From Actinopolyspora erythraea (GTDB taxonomy: Bacteria > Actinomycetota > Actinomycetes > Mycobacteriales > Pseudonocardiaceae), in contig NZ_CP022752.1 in the NCBI RefSeq assembly GCF_002263515.1, positions 372,001 to 436,000 of the forward strand: a stretch of 64,000 bases of DNA. Reading direction: 5' to 3'. Positions 12,710-21,192 of this stretch are shown one piece after another. Every line of letters begins with the position of its first letter. Positions within the stretch are counted from its first letter, which is position 1. Position numbers and translations under genes: made by a program. The notes beneath the pieces were generated by a model, which was not told where the DNA came from, did no database searches, and saw nothing but the letters and a program-made list of their open reading frames with translations.

Positions 12710-13626
12710 CGCGGATCTCCGTTTTCCCCGGAGTCCGAATCGGCCGGTTCCGGCCCCCGGGCTCGGGCGCTCGTTCCGGGGGGTTCCGGACCAGGTTGGC
12801 CGGTAGGTTCGAACAGCGGGAGCTGATCGGGGTCGTGGCCGGTTCGTTCGGTGCCGGAGGTGTGCGGTTCGGTGGCCCCGTCCTGGCGGGGCAGCACCGC
12901 CGTCGTGGTGCCGAGCTCCACAGTGTTCGGTTCGTGCCCGGGCAACAGCGCCGTTTCCGGTGCGGTGCCCCGGTCACCGTGGGGTGCCGCTCCGTTCGGA
13001 CCGGCCAGCCTGATCACCGGGCCGGCCTCGAAACGCGGCGGGTCGGTGTTGCTGACCAGTACCGTGGTTCCCGTCCGGACGACCGCCTCCAGCGCCGCCC
13101 ACACCCTGGTGCGGGCTGCGGCGGGCAGGCCGAGCTCCACGTCGTCGACGAGCAGTCCGGCGGGGAGCTCCGCCATGCCGAGCGCCACTGCCAGCAGCAG
13201 CTGTTCGCCGGGGTGAAGCGAGTCGATCACGGCTTCCGGCTCGGGGTCTATGCCCACCAGGTCGAAGGCGTCCGAGATCTCGTCGTTGGTGACCTTGGTG
13301 GTGACGCGCCGCTCCCGTACCGCCTCCTTCACGCGCCAGCGCCCCTCCAACTCGAATCCCGGGCGCAGCCTCGCGGGCGCGATCAGGGATCGTGCGCGTT
13401 TCGCGTCCTTCGGCAGCGGGTGTCCGTCCACCTCGATCGTGCCGGTTATCGGGCGGAGCCTGCCGGACAGCGTGAGCAGCAGCGAGGTTCTGCCGGTTCC
13501 GGACGGGCCGGTCACCGTGGCCAGTTCCCCGGGGCGGATGTCGGCGTCGACGTTGCTGAAGACAGGTCCCAGCGGTCCGCGCACGCTGATTCCGCGTGCG
13601 GTGATGGCCACCCCTTCGGAGCTCAT
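12706..13626 (-). CDS. Degenerate ABC ATPase-like partner of YhgE/Pip
   Basis: A 306-residue protein with an ABC ATPase fold in its first ~210 residues and a proline/glutamate-rich tail. The key motifs are altered. Walker A is GPSGTGRTS (40-48) with Arg46 where Lys is expected. The signature is LHPGEQ instead of LSGGQ. Walker B ends DD (161-162) instead of DE, and the H-loop position is Asn193. ATP hydrolysis is therefore doubtful; a structural or nucleotide-sensing role is possible. ATG at 13626 is preceded by AGGGGGG. It is coupled to the YhgE/Pip gene by an ATGA overlap. Confidence 0.75.
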   Translation of the reverse strand: MSSEGVAITARGISVRGPLGPVFSNVDADIRPGELATVTGPSGTGRTSLLLTLSGRLRPITGTIEVDGHPLPKDAKRARSLIAPARLRPGFELEGRWRVKEAVRERRVTTKVTNDEISDAFDLVGIDPEPEAVIDSLHPGEQLLLAVALGMAELPAGLLVDDVELGLPAAARTRVWAALEAVVRTGTTVLVSNTDPPRFEAGPVIRLAGPNGAAPHGDRGTAPETALLPGHEPNTVELGTTTAVLPRQDGATEPHTSGTERTGHDPDQLPLFEPTGQPGPEPPGTSARARGPEPADSDSGENGDPR

Positions 13627-13762
13627 CGACCCCCCCTGGCGAACGGATCGGCTGCTGATCCAACGTGGACCCCAGCGCGATCCTCGGCAACTCGAGATCC
13701 GCCGGATCACATCCGCGAACCGGTTGTTCGGACTGTCGTCCGGCGTCGAGGTACCGGGGTGC

Positions 13763-14434
13763 TCACCGGCCGGTGGCGTGAACCGGCTTCCGGGCGAGCA
13801 GGAAGGCCTGCCGGGTGTCCTCCGGGAACTCGCCGTGCTCGTCGGGTTCGCGCAGCAGCCGGGCGCGCGGTTCCAGACCCGCGTTGCTCAGCAGCTCGGC
13901 GACTCGTTCCGGTCGTCGCCGGTGAAAGTCGAGCGAGACCTCGTGGCCTCCGGCCTCGGTCCGGTGCTTGATCCGGTCGCCCACCTGGAAGCCGAGCTGG
14001 ACGTGCCCGCCCGGAGCCAGCACCCGGTGGAACTCGGCGAAGACGCCCGGCAGGTGCTCGTCGGGGACGTGGATGATCGAGTACCAGGCCACGATGCCGC
14101 CGAGCTCACCGTCGGCGTGGTCCAGCGCCAGCATCGACCCCTCGGTGAAGCGCAGCGTCGGGTACGTCCGTCGTGCCGCCGCGATCATCCCCGGGGACAG
14201 ATCCATGCCCGATGCGGGCAGTCCGAGATCGGCCAGGTACGCCGTCACCCGGCCGGGGCCGCATCCGACGTCGAGCACCGGGCCGCCCGTGCTCCGAGCC
14301 AGCTCGGCGAACCCGTCGAGCACCGCGCGGTCCAGTGGTTTGGCGGCCAGCTCGCCGCGGATCCACTCGGTGTAGGTCTCGGCCGCCGCGTCGTAGGACC
14401 ACCGGGTGCGCCGCACGAAGTCGAGTTCGGTCAT
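13763..14434 (-). CDS. SAM-dependent methyltransferase
   Basis: A 223-residue class I methyltransferase. Motif I is LDVGCGPGRVTAYL, the motif II region is GMDLSPGMI, and the post-I segment is VLAPGGHVQLGF. YDAAAETY near the N terminus is typical of the UbiE/SmtA-like small-molecule methyltransferases. The substrate cannot be told. It is a single minus-strand gene upstream of the ABC/YhgE pair and downstream of mutY, with no overlap to either, and is probably independently transcribed. Confidence 0.8.
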   Translation of the reverse strand: MTELDFVRRTRWSYDAAAETYTEWIRGELAAKPLDRAVLDGFAELARSTGGPVLDVGCGPGRVTAYLADLGLPASGMDLSPGMIAAARRTYPTLRFTEGSMLALDHADGELGGIVAWYSIIHVPDEHLPGVFAEFHRVLAPGGHVQLGFQVGDRIKHRTEAGGHEVSLDFHRRRPERVAELLSNAGLEPRARLLREPDEHGEFPEDTRQAFLLARKPVHATGR

Positions 14435-14551
14435 GCCGGGGATCGTAGTGCGTGAAGATCCGGTGGGGCGCCGGGCGACCGATCGCCCAACCCCGGTTCG
14501 GTGAGTGAGAGCTCGTCGCGCCGTCGCCGGGGCACCGGAACGGCAGCCGAA

Positions 14552-15490
14552 CTACTCCTCGCCCGGCAGGCCGAACCTGCCGTCCTCGGTCTGCTCCATC
14601 AACCCGTCCACCAGCAGCGAGTCCAACGCCCGGTCACGCTGGGCCGCGTCGTGCCACACCGCGTCCAGCTCGGGGCGCCCCACCGGCCCCTCCGAGCGGC
14701 GCAGCACGTCCAGCAGCAACCCCCGCACCTGGCGGTCGGTTCCGGCGAAGCGCTGCGTCTTCTTCGGCGGCCCCGCGTAGGCGGGACGTCCGGCGTGCTG
14801 CCAGGCGCAGTCCGCGACCACGGGGCAGATCTCGCAGCCGGGCGACTTCACGGTGCACACGGTCTGGCCGAGCTCCATCAGCGCCGCCGACAGCCGCGAG
14901 GCCCTCCGGTCGTCCTCGGGCAGCAGCGCGTCGACGTCGGCCAGGTCCCGGTTGGGTGAGGGATTGCCCGCGTCCCCCTCCCCGTGCACGGCGCGGGCGA
15001 CGACCCGGCGCACGTTGGTGTCCACCACGGGAGCCCGCCTGCCGTAGGCGAAGGCCGCCACGGCTCGTGCCGTGTACGTTCCCACCCCGGGCAGGGCGAG
15101 CAGGGTGTCCACGTCGGAGGGAACCGTGTCGTCGTGTTCCGAGGCGATGACGGTCGCAGCCTCGTGCAACCGCATCGCCCGACGCGGGTACCCCAGTTTG
15201 CCCCAGGCACGCAGCACCTCCGCCTGGCTCGCTCCGGCGAGGTCGGAGGGTTTGGGCCAGCGCTCCATCCACTCCCGCCAGATCGGCACGACCCGGGCGA
15301 CCGGGGTCTGCTGCAGCATCGTCTCGCTGACCAGCACACCCCAGCCGTCGACGCCGGGGCCGCGCCACGGCAGGTCACGCGCCTCGGCTGCGAACCACTC
15401 GATCAGCGCGTCGGTGTCGATCGTGGTGGTTTTCCCGGTGGCCGTGGCCTTCGTGGCGGACCCGGCCGCCTGCGCATCCTGATTCGTCAT
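14552..15490 (-). CDS. mutY: A/G-specific adenine glycosylase MutY
   Basis: A 312-residue base-excision repair enzyme that removes adenine mispaired with 8-oxoguanine or guanine. It shows the catalytic Glu in VSETMLQQTP, the helix-hairpin-helix LPGVGTYTA with the catalytic Asp in VDTNVRR, and the [4Fe-4S] loop C-x6-C-x2-C-x5-C (CTVKSPGCEICPVVADC). It lacks a long NUDIX-like C-terminal domain, as many actinobacterial MutY proteins do. ATG at 15490 has GAGGTG 4 nt upstream; the 14 residues before it in the open frame are not needed. Neighbourhood with carbonic anhydrase and radA matches mycobacteria. Confidence 0.95.
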   Translation of the reverse strand: MTNQDAQAAGSATKATATGKTTTIDTDALIEWFAAEARDLPWRGPGVDGWGVLVSETMLQQTPVARVVPIWREWMERWPKPSDLAGASQAEVLRAWGKLGYPRRAMRLHEAATVIASEHDDTVPSDVDTLLALPGVGTYTARAVAAFAYGRRAPVVDTNVRRVVARAVHGEGDAGNPSPNRDLADVDALLPEDDRRASRLSAALMELGQTVCTVKSPGCEICPVVADCAWQHAGRPAYAGPPKKTQRFAGTDRQVRGLLLDVLRRSEGPVGRPELDAVWHDAAQRDRALDSLLVDGLMEQTEDGRFGLPGEE

Positions 15491-15643
15491 GACACCTCGA
15501 TCCTGCCACGACCAGTACCCACGCCTGCCCACGCCTCGCGTGCGCCTGCCTCGCCCCGTGGAAGCAGGAGATCGGCCGCCACGCGAAGCTCACTGCTCGT
15601 TCCCCGACCGGGATTTCCAACGGACACCTGAAGTCGCACACCG

Positions 15644-15677
15644 GCTGCCCTTCGGCGCGGCAGCGCCGAAGGGCAGC
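15644..15677. terminator. Strong hairpin between can and mutY
   Basis: A perfect 15-bp stem (GCTGCCCTTCGGCGC and its complement) with the tetraloop GGCA. It lies downstream of the minus-strand carbonic anhydrase gene, just past repeat copy B, and upstream of mutY. It probably separates the two transcription units. No T-run follows. Confidence 0.6.
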
Positions 15678-15685
15678 TCACTCAA

Positions 15686-15802
15686 TCGCCGCCGCCGCGG
15701 TTCTCCCATGCGGCTCTCGCGAGGAAGGCCCGACGTTGTGTAGGTCACTACCCGATGTCGGGCCTCCCGCCGCGAGAGCCGCACGAGAGGTTCCGCCAAG
15801 TG
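15686..15802 (-). repeat. Dispersed palindromic element, copy B
   Basis: Inverse orientation to copies A, C and D. Read on the minus strand it has GGCGGAACCTCTCGTGC, the arms GGCTCTCGC and AGGCCCGACATC, the GGGTAGTGACCTACAC loop and GTCGGGCCTTCC. The GCGAGAGCC arm and a GAACCGCGG end follow. It begins 37 bp after the stop of the minus-strand carbonic anhydrase gene, so it again follows a gene in the gene's own direction. Confidence 0.83.
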
Positions 15803-15839
15803 ACCACCCACGCACCCCACTCCGGGGCCTCTTTACAAC

Positions 15840-16337
15840 TCAGGAGGCGGTGTCGACCTCGCGCAGCTCGTCGGTGTCGATGTCGTGCACGAAGGCCCGC
15901 ACGCTGGTGGTCTCGGTCAGGAAGGGGCTGTTGAGCACCCGCCGGACGGACTGGCGCAGGTCCCGCTCGGTGTCGGTGAAGGTCTCCACCGACCAGCTCG
16001 GCCGCTGCCCGGTCTCGTCCTCCAGTTCCTGCTTGAAGTCGGCCTCGGCGAACGTGCCCATCCCGCAGCGGGTGTGGTGCATCAGCATCACCTCGGTGGT
16101 GCCGAGCTTGCGCTGGCTCACCGACAGCGAGCGAAGCACGTCGTCGGTGACGATCCCACCCGCGTTGCGCAGCACGTGGGCCTCCCCGGCCCTCAACCCC
16201 AGCGTGCGCGCCGGGTCGATCCGGCAGTCCATGCAGGTGACCACCGCCGTGCGCAGTTCGGGGGCGCCGGGTACCTGGCCGTCCCACCTCTCCTCGTGCT
16301 CGCTGTTGCGCCGCAGCAGTTCGTCGGTCGCGGTCAT
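15840..16337 (-). CDS. can: Beta-class carbonic anhydrase
   Basis: A 165-residue enzyme interconverting CO2 and bicarbonate. Zinc ligands are the Cys and Asp of CMDCR and the His-x2-Cys of HHTRCGM, both clearly present; the RNAGG loop follows. It is short for the family but matches the compact plant-type beta class seen in actinobacteria (Rv3588c-like). Start ATG at 16337 has GAGGAGC upstream; longer readings have no ribosome site. It is the last gene before mutY in this conserved block. The expected disA between it and radA is absent. Confidence 0.9.
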   Translation of the reverse strand: MTATDELLRRNSEHEERWDGQVPGAPELRTAVVTCMDCRIDPARTLGLRAGEAHVLRNAGGIVTDDVLRSLSVSQRKLGTTEVMLMHHTRCGMGTFAEADFKQELEDETGQRPSWSVETFTDTERDLRQSVRRVLNSPFLTETTSVRAFVHDIDTDELREVDTAS

Positions 16338-16475
16338 CGGGCAGCTCCTCGAACCAGTGACACCGACCTCGCGGGTCGGTTGTGCGGGAAGTTGTCGCCG
16401 CGTACACGCACACGGACTCTGGCCGAGCATACCCGCCGAGATCATCGGTGTCCGCGAGCACGTCGGCGGAGCCGG

Positions 16476-17849
16476 TCAGCCCCGCAGCGCGCGCAGCGCA
16501 CCCCGGAGGTCGCTCACCTCCACGGCCCTGATCCCGGCGGGCGGCTGCCCGCTGTCCGGCGGCACCAGGGCGTACTCGAATCCCAGCCTCGCGGCCTCGG
16601 CGAGTCGGCGACCGATCGCGTTGACCCGGCGCACCTCACCGGCGAGCCCCACCTCGCCGACCGCGATCGTGTTCGCCCGCGGCGGCACGTCCAGCTTCGC
16701 GGAGGCCACCGCCAACGCGACCGGCAGGTCGACGGCGGGCTCGGTGATCTTCATGCCCCCGACGGTGGCGGCGTAGACGTCCTGGTCGCCGGTCTTGATG
16801 TTGCCGCGCTTGTCGAGCACGGCGAGCATCATCGAGACCCGGGCCGAGTCCAGCCCGCTGACCGCTCTGCGCGGCATGCTCATCTGGGTGGGGCTGACCA
16901 GCGCCTGCACCTCGGCGAGCAGCGGACGCTTGCCCTCAACGACCACCGTCACGGCGGTCCCCGGCACCGGGCTCTGCTGCCCGTTGACGAACAGGCCGGA
17001 CGGGTCGGGCACCTCCGAGATCCCGTCGTCACCCTGCTCGAAGCAGCCGACCTCGTCGGCGGGACCGAAGCGGTTCTTGACGCCGCGCAGCATCCGCAGC
17101 GTGGAGTGCTCGTCCCCCTCGAACTGCAGCACCACGTCCACCAGGTGTTCCAACACCCGCGGCCCGGCCACCGCGCCGTCCTTGGTGACGTGTCCCACCA
17201 GTATCACCGGGAGTCCGCGTTCCTTGGCCAGCGCCACCAGCGCGGTGGTCACCGCGCGGACCTGGGTGACCCCGCCGGGTGTTCCCTCGGCCTCGGCGGA
17301 CTGCACCGTCTGGATCGAGTCGACGATCAACAGCCCCGGGCGCAGCCGCTCCACGTGGCCGACCACGGCGGCGAGGTCGCTCTCCGCTCCGAGGTAGAGC
17401 TCCTCGTGCAACGAGTCGGTGCGTTCGGCGCGCAACCTCACCTGGCCCGCCGACTCCTCCCCGGTGACGTACAGCGAGCGACCCCCGGAGCCACCCGCCG
17501 CCCAGCGGTAGGCGGTCTCCAGCAGGAGTGTGGACTTTCCCACTCCCGGTTCGCCCGCCAGCAGCACCACGGCCCCCGGCACGATGCCGCCGCCCAGTAC
17601 CCGGTCGAGTTCACCGATTCCGGTGGCGACCGCCCGCGCGGACTCCAGGTCGACCTCGGCGATCGGGCGAGCCGGGGGGCCGGTTTCGGAACTGCCGACT
17701 TTGGAGAGTGCGGCCGGCTGGGCCGCCGCTTCCTCCAGCGTGCCCCACCGGGAGCACTCCGGGCACTGACCGACCCACTTCGTAACCGTGCGGCCACATT
17801 CGGTGCAGCGGTACCCGGCCCTGCCGGTGCGTGCGTTCTTGGTAGCCAC
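16476..17849 (-). CDS. radA: DNA repair protein RadA
   Basis: A 457-residue RecA-related branch-migration ATPase. The order is a C4 zinc finger (Cys15, 18, 29, 32), Walker A GEPGVGKST at 99-107, and Walker B LLIVDS at about 173-178. The RadA-specific KNRFG motif follows at 258-262, and then a C-terminal Lon-like domain. It acts on recombination intermediates. Gene order with the lpqE-like gene and carD matches mycobacteria. A 42-bp palindrome lies between it and the lipoprotein gene, so it probably has its own promoter in the 17850-17933 gap. Confidence 0.95.
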   Translation of the reverse strand: MATKNARTGRAGYRCTECGRTVTKWVGQCPECSRWGTLEEAAAQPAALSKVGSSETGPPARPIAEVDLESARAVATGIGELDRVLGGGIVPGAVVLLAGEPGVGKSTLLLETAYRWAAGGSGGRSLYVTGEESAGQVRLRAERTDSLHEELYLGAESDLAAVVGHVERLRPGLLIVDSIQTVQSAEAEGTPGGVTQVRAVTTALVALAKERGLPVILVGHVTKDGAVAGPRVLEHLVDVVLQFEGDEHSTLRMLRGVKNRFGPADEVGCFEQGDDGISEVPDPSGLFVNGQQSPVPGTAVTVVVEGKRPLLAEVQALVSPTQMSMPRRAVSGLDSARVSMMLAVLDKRGNIKTGDQDVYAATVGGMKITEPAVDLPVALAVASAKLDVPPRANTIAVGEVGLAGEVRRVNAIGRRLAEAARLGFEYALVPPDSGQPPAGIRAVEVSDLRGALRALRG

Positions 17850-17881
17850 GCGGGCAGGCTATCCGGTGGTCACGACACGAC

Positions 17882-17923
17882 CGGGGCGGCCCGACGCGCG
17901 AGCTCGCGCGTCGGGCCGCCCCG
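17882..17923. terminator. 42-bp perfect palindrome between lpqE-like gene and radA
   Basis: Two 21-bp arms with no spacer (CGGGGCGGCCCGACGCGCGAG and its exact complement). The sequence GACGCGCGAGCTC is repeated once more immediately after. It sits 11-52 bp downstream of the lipoprotein stop on the minus strand and fits a terminator. A protein-binding site is the alternative. Confidence 0.7.
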
Positions 17924-17933
17924 ACGCGCGAGC

Positions 17934-18725
17934 TCAGTCGCCGGCGGACTCGCCGGTCTCGTCGTTCTGCCCGGTCTCGTCCGAGCCGTCCGAGGAGTTC
18001 CCGGATTGGTCGGAGTCACCGGAATCCGAGGAGTCGTCACCCGACTCGCCGGAGCCGTGCGAGCTGCCGGACTCGCCTGATCCGCTCGACTCGTCGGCCC
18101 CACCGGAGTGGCCGGACTCGCCGTCGGTGCCGGTGCCACCGCCCCCGTGCGGACTGCCGTACTCCGGCCGGTCCTCGGGGCTGCGCCCGATCGGGACCTG
18201 CAGGGTCACCGAACCGGCGTTGGCGAAGGTGAACTCGACCGGGATCGTCACCCCGGGCCGAATGCCCTGGGTCAGCCCTTCGAGGGTGATCCGCACCGTC
18301 TCGCGCTCGTCGTCGCTCGTGGCCTCGACGGCGGTGATCCCGGTCTGGTCCGCGGCGTCCGACACCGCGTACAGCCGGGTGCCCGAGGGGATCCGCTGGG
18401 TTCCGCTGACCTCGACCGACCGTGCGTAGCTACTGCTGACGCCGGTCAGCCTGTCCTGCTGCTCGCCGCTGTTGACCAGAACGGTCTCGACCGGCGCGTT
18501 CGACCCCTCGGGGTAGACCGACCCCTCCTCGGGGTAGCTCAGGGTCGCGTTCCGGACGGCCATCGTCTTCGCGTCGCCGCTGGCCCCGTAGATCGCGGCG
18601 ACCTGCTGTGCGGTCTCGGCCTGCTGGCCGGTGGCGCAGCCGGAGAGCGCGGCGACGGCGCCCAGGCCGACGAGCGCGGGTACCAACCGCTGGCGAACTG
18701 CCTTGCTGTGCTGTGGGCGGCTCAC
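17934..18725 (-). CDS. LpqE-like surface lipoprotein
   Basis: A 263-residue protein with a lipoprotein signal: a charged start, a hydrophobic stretch and the lipobox ALSGC with the modified Cys at about residue 30. Residues about 40-190 form a beta-rich domain seen in mycobacterial LpqE. Residues about 195-263 are a low-complexity Ser/Gly/Asp/Glu tail that should be disordered at the cell surface. The start is GTG at 18725, preceded by AGGAAGGA. It lies between radA and divergent carD, exactly where lpqE lies in M. tuberculosis. Function is unknown. Confidence 0.8.
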   Translation of the reverse strand: MSRPQHSKAVRQRLVPALVGLGAVAALSGCATGQQAETAQQVAAIYGASGDAKTMAVRNATLSYPEEGSVYPEGSNAPVETVLVNSGEQQDRLTGVSSSYARSVEVSGTQRIPSGTRLYAVSDAADQTGITAVEATSDDERETVRITLEGLTQGIRPGVTIPVEFTFANAGSVTLQVPIGRSPEDRPEYGSPHGGGGTGTDGESGHSGGADESSGSGESGSSHGSGESGDDSSDSGDSDQSGNSSDGSDETGQNDETGESAGD

Positions 18726-18954
18726 GGATGCAGCGTCCTTCCTGCTTGCCGGACAACCGGACATGAGCCTAAACCGTTGTCGTAGACGATGTTGGCCGCA
18801 CCCCGGCGGATGTGCCGTGTCTCCCGTTCGTGTTGCCCACGTTCGGTGAAAAAGCAGGTCCTCATGCACGGCGGGTGGCGGGTTGTCAACCCCCTGATCG
18901 TCGCCTGACCTGCAACGAAGATGCCGAGCCCGTCGAAGTGGCGTTGCTGACCAT

Positions 18955-18962
18955 GCTAGACT
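18955..18962 (+). promoter_or_regulatory. Candidate extended -10 promoter of carD
   Basis: TGCTAGACT, an extended -10 type element (TGn-TAGACT), lies 27 bp before the carD start. No good -35 hexamer is at the usual distance, which is common in actinobacterial promoters that rely on CarD and RbpA. Confidence 0.4.
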
Positions 18963-18989
18963 GGACACAGCGAAAGGGGCAGAGGACAC

Positions 18990-19478
18990 ATGGTTTTCAA
19001 GGTCGGAGAGACCGTCGTCTACCCGCGTCACGGCGCTGCGCTGATCGAGGCAGTCGAGACACGTGTAATCAAGGGCGAAGAAAAACAGTACCTCGTACTG
19101 CGGGTCGAAAAAGACAACCTGACCGTTCGTCTTCCCGCTGAGAACGCCGAGCACGTCGGAGTGCGGGACGTCGTCGGCCAGGAGGGTCTCGACCACGTTT
19201 TCGATGTGCTGCGTTCTGATCATACCGAGGAGCCCACCAACTGGTCACGTCGGTACAAGGCGAACGTCGAGAAGCTCGCCTCCGGTGACGTGAACAAGGT
19301 GGCCGAAGTGGTGCGTGATCTCTGGCGGCGTGAACAGGACCGCGGGCTGTCCGCCGGTGAGAAGCGGATGCTGATGAAGGCCCGGCAGATCCTGGTCAGC
19401 GAGCTGGCGCTGGCGGAAGGCACCGACGAGGGCAAGGCCGAGAGCCTGCTGGACGAAGTCCTGGCGACGACGGTCTGA
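18990..19478 (+). CDS. carD: CarD-family RNA polymerase-binding regulator
   Basis: A 162-residue protein. The N-terminal Tudor-like RNA-polymerase interaction domain ([15 protein letters not shown] onward) is followed by the helical DNA-binding domain with the conserved Trp in RDLWRREQD. CarD stabilises open complexes at rRNA and many other promoters and is essential in mycobacteria. Start ATG at 18990 has AGAGGA 5 nt upstream. It is the first gene of a likely carD-ispD-ispF operon (13 bp to ispD). Confidence 0.96.
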   Translation: MVFKVGETVVYPRHGAALIEAVETRVIKGEEKQYLVLRVEKDNLTVRLPAENAEHVGVRDVVGQEGLDHVFDVLRSDHTEEPTNWSRRYKANVEKLASGDVNKVAEVVRDLWRREQDRGLSAGEKRMLMKARQILVSELALAEGTDEGKAESLLDEVLATTV

Positions 19479-19491
19479 CGATCCGAGCAGT

Positions 19492-20265
19492 GTGGACGCT
19501 GTAGCGCTTGTTCCGGCGGCCGGGCGGGGAGTCCGCCTCGGTGCCGGTGTTCCAAAAGCACTGGTTCGGGTGCGTGGGCGGTCCCTGCTGTCCCGTGCCG
19601 TGTGTGGCTTGCTGGACTCGGGGAGTGTGAGCCGGGTCGTCGTGGCCGCTCCGGCCGACCAGCTCGACCCGATGACCTGCGAGGTGCGCGAGTTCGGCGA
19701 CCGCGTGCACGTCGTCCCCGGAGGTGGGGAGCGTACGGACTCCGTCCGGGCCGCGCTGGAGGCGGCGGACCGGTTGATGCCCCCGCTCGGGGCCGTACTG
19801 GTGCACGACGCGGCACGCGCGTTCACGCCGGCGCGAGTGATCCGTGACGTGGTGGCCGCGGTCGAGCACGGCGCGTGCGCGGTGGTGCCGACCCTGCCCG
19901 TGGCCGACACGGTCAAGCGGATCGACTCCGAGGGCGTGGTGGCCGAGACCGTGGACCGGTCGCTGCTTCGCACGGTGCAGACCCCGCAGGGATTCACCGC
20001 CGAGGTGCTGCGGGAGGCCTACGGTGCGGCCGAGGACGCGGCGACCGACGACGCCGGCCTGGTGGAGCGCATGGGGTATCCGGTCAAAACGGTCGAGGGC
20101 GACACCCACGCCCTGAAAGTGACCACTTCCTTCGACCTGGCCATCGCCGAAGCGGTACTGGCCGCCGAACCGACCTCGGCGGCAGAGCTCTCCGCCGCCC
20201 GGTCGGACGTTCCCGTGCGTTCCCCGGGGGAGGCGGACCCCGGAAGGAACGGTGACGGCTCGTGA
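19492..20265 (+). CDS. ispD: 2-C-methyl-D-erythritol 4-phosphate cytidylyltransferase
   Basis: A 257-residue enzyme of the MEP isoprenoid pathway, transferring CMP from CTP to MEP. It has the glycine-rich nucleotide site [25 protein letters not shown], the TVKRID segment and QTPQGF. The start is GTG at 19492, 13 bp after carD. Its stop overlaps the ispF start (GTGA), so ispD and ispF are translationally coupled. The C-terminal ~30 residues are a low-similarity tail. Confidence 0.95.
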   Translation: MDAVALVPAAGRGVRLGAGVPKALVRVRGRSLLSRAVCGLLDSGSVSRVVVAAPADQLDPMTCEVREFGDRVHVVPGGGERTDSVRAALEAADRLMPPLGAVLVHDAARAFTPARVIRDVVAAVEHGACAVVPTLPVADTVKRIDSEGVVAETVDRSLLRTVQTPQGFTAEVLREAYGAAEDAATDDAGLVERMGYPVKTVEGDTHALKVTTSFDLAIAEAVLAAEPTSAAELSAARSDVPVRSPGEADPGRNGDGS

Positions 20266-20735
20266 ACGGCGAACGCCCCCGCGTCGGCCAGGGGGTCGAC
20301 GTGCATCCGGTCGTCGCGGGCAGGCCGTGCTGGATGGCCGGGTTGCACTGGCCCGGCTGCGACGGGTGCTCCGGGCACTCCGACGGTGACGTCGCCTGCC
20401 ACGCCCTGTGCGACGCGGTGCTTTCCGCGGCGGGCCTGGGGGATCTCGGCTCGGTGTTCGGCACCGACGACCAGCGGTGGTCCGGCGCGCACGGAGTGGA
20501 TTTCCTCAGGCACGTGCGTGGCCTGCTCACCGACGAGGGGCTCCGGCTCGGCAACGCCTCGGTGCAGGTGATCGGCAACGCACCCCGGATCGGCTCGCGC
20601 AGGGCGGAGGCGGGCACCGTGCTCGGTGAGGCGCTCGGCGGTGAGGTATCGGTCGCCGGCACCACCAGTGACGGGCTCGGACTCACCGGACGAGGTGAGG
20701 GGGTCGCCGCCATCGCCACCGCGTTGGTTTATTGA
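20262..20735 (+). CDS. ispF: 2-C-methyl-D-erythritol 2,4-cyclodiphosphate synthase
   Basis: A 157-residue trimeric zinc enzyme of the MEP pathway. Metal ligands are in GVDVHPV (Asp and His) and the later His of [13 protein letters not shown]. The [14 protein letters not shown] region near the C terminus forms the CDP site. GTG start at 20262 overlaps the ispD stop. A palindromic repeat follows 23 bp after its stop. Confidence 0.95.
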   Translation: MNGERPRVGQGVDVHPVVAGRPCWMAGLHWPGCDGCSGHSDGDVACHALCDAVLSAAGLGDLGSVFGTDDQRWSGAHGVDFLRHVRGLLTDEGLRLGNASVQVIGNAPRIGSRRAEAGTVLGEALGGEVSVAGTTSDGLGLTGRGEGVAAIATALVY

Positions 20736-20758
20736 ACCGGTGGATCGGCTTGCCTGGC

Positions 20759-20902
20759 GGTGTGAGTGGCGGAACCTCTCGCGGGCTCTCGCTGCGGCCA
20801 GGCCCGACATCGGGTAGGTACTACACAACGTCGGGCCTTCCTCGCGAGAGCACCCCGAGAGAACCCGCGGCGGTGCGAGCTGCGTGCGTGATGGGAGCTC
20901 GG
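20759..20902 (+). repeat. Dispersed palindromic element, copy C
   Basis: Same layout as copies A and D. GTGGCGGAACCTCTCGC is at the left, then GCTCTCGC and AGGCCCGACATCGGGTAG, the loop GGTACTACACAAC, and GTCGGGCCTTCCTCGCGAG. AGAGAACCCGCGGCGGTGC closes the core. It begins 23 bp after ispF, in the same orientation. Confidence 0.85.
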
Positions 20903-21058
20903 CCCCGCGTCGAAGCGGCCCGGCCTTGCAATGCATCCGCCTCACGCGCCGGGGATCCGCACGCTGCGACCCGTGCGGTCCCGCAACCGGCCATGCCGAC
21001 CGGACCGAAAAACCCAGCTACGCCAACAAGCGGCGCCAGCCGCTTACCACCACTCCCG

Positions 21059-21086
21059 CAGCGAGGCGCCCCCGGAGGTTCCGCCA
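21059..21086 (-). repeat. Degenerate partial copy of the palindromic element
   Basis: Contains GGAGGTTCCGCCAC preceded by a GCGAGGC-like arm, i.e. the minus-strand left end of the element with several changes. With copy C it would form inverted ends about 320 bp apart. No minus-strand gene ends nearby, so it does not follow the usual placement. Confidence 0.35.
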
Positions 21087-21192
21087 CCCGACCAGCTACG
21101 AGGGCCGAGTCGGTGTCACCTTCCTTGGAAAAGTGGTGATGTTCACCGCATCGGCGGGACGCCGCGCTACCGCTCCCGAGTACCGTGGTTTC

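Noticed and set aside
15885..18080. 731-residue plus-strand frame
   Set aside because: Antisense to carbonic anhydrase and radA, both with intact motifs.
20759..21086. Copy C and the 21059 fragment as ends of one small transposon
   Set aside because: The other copies have no matching second end at that distance, and no target duplication is visible.
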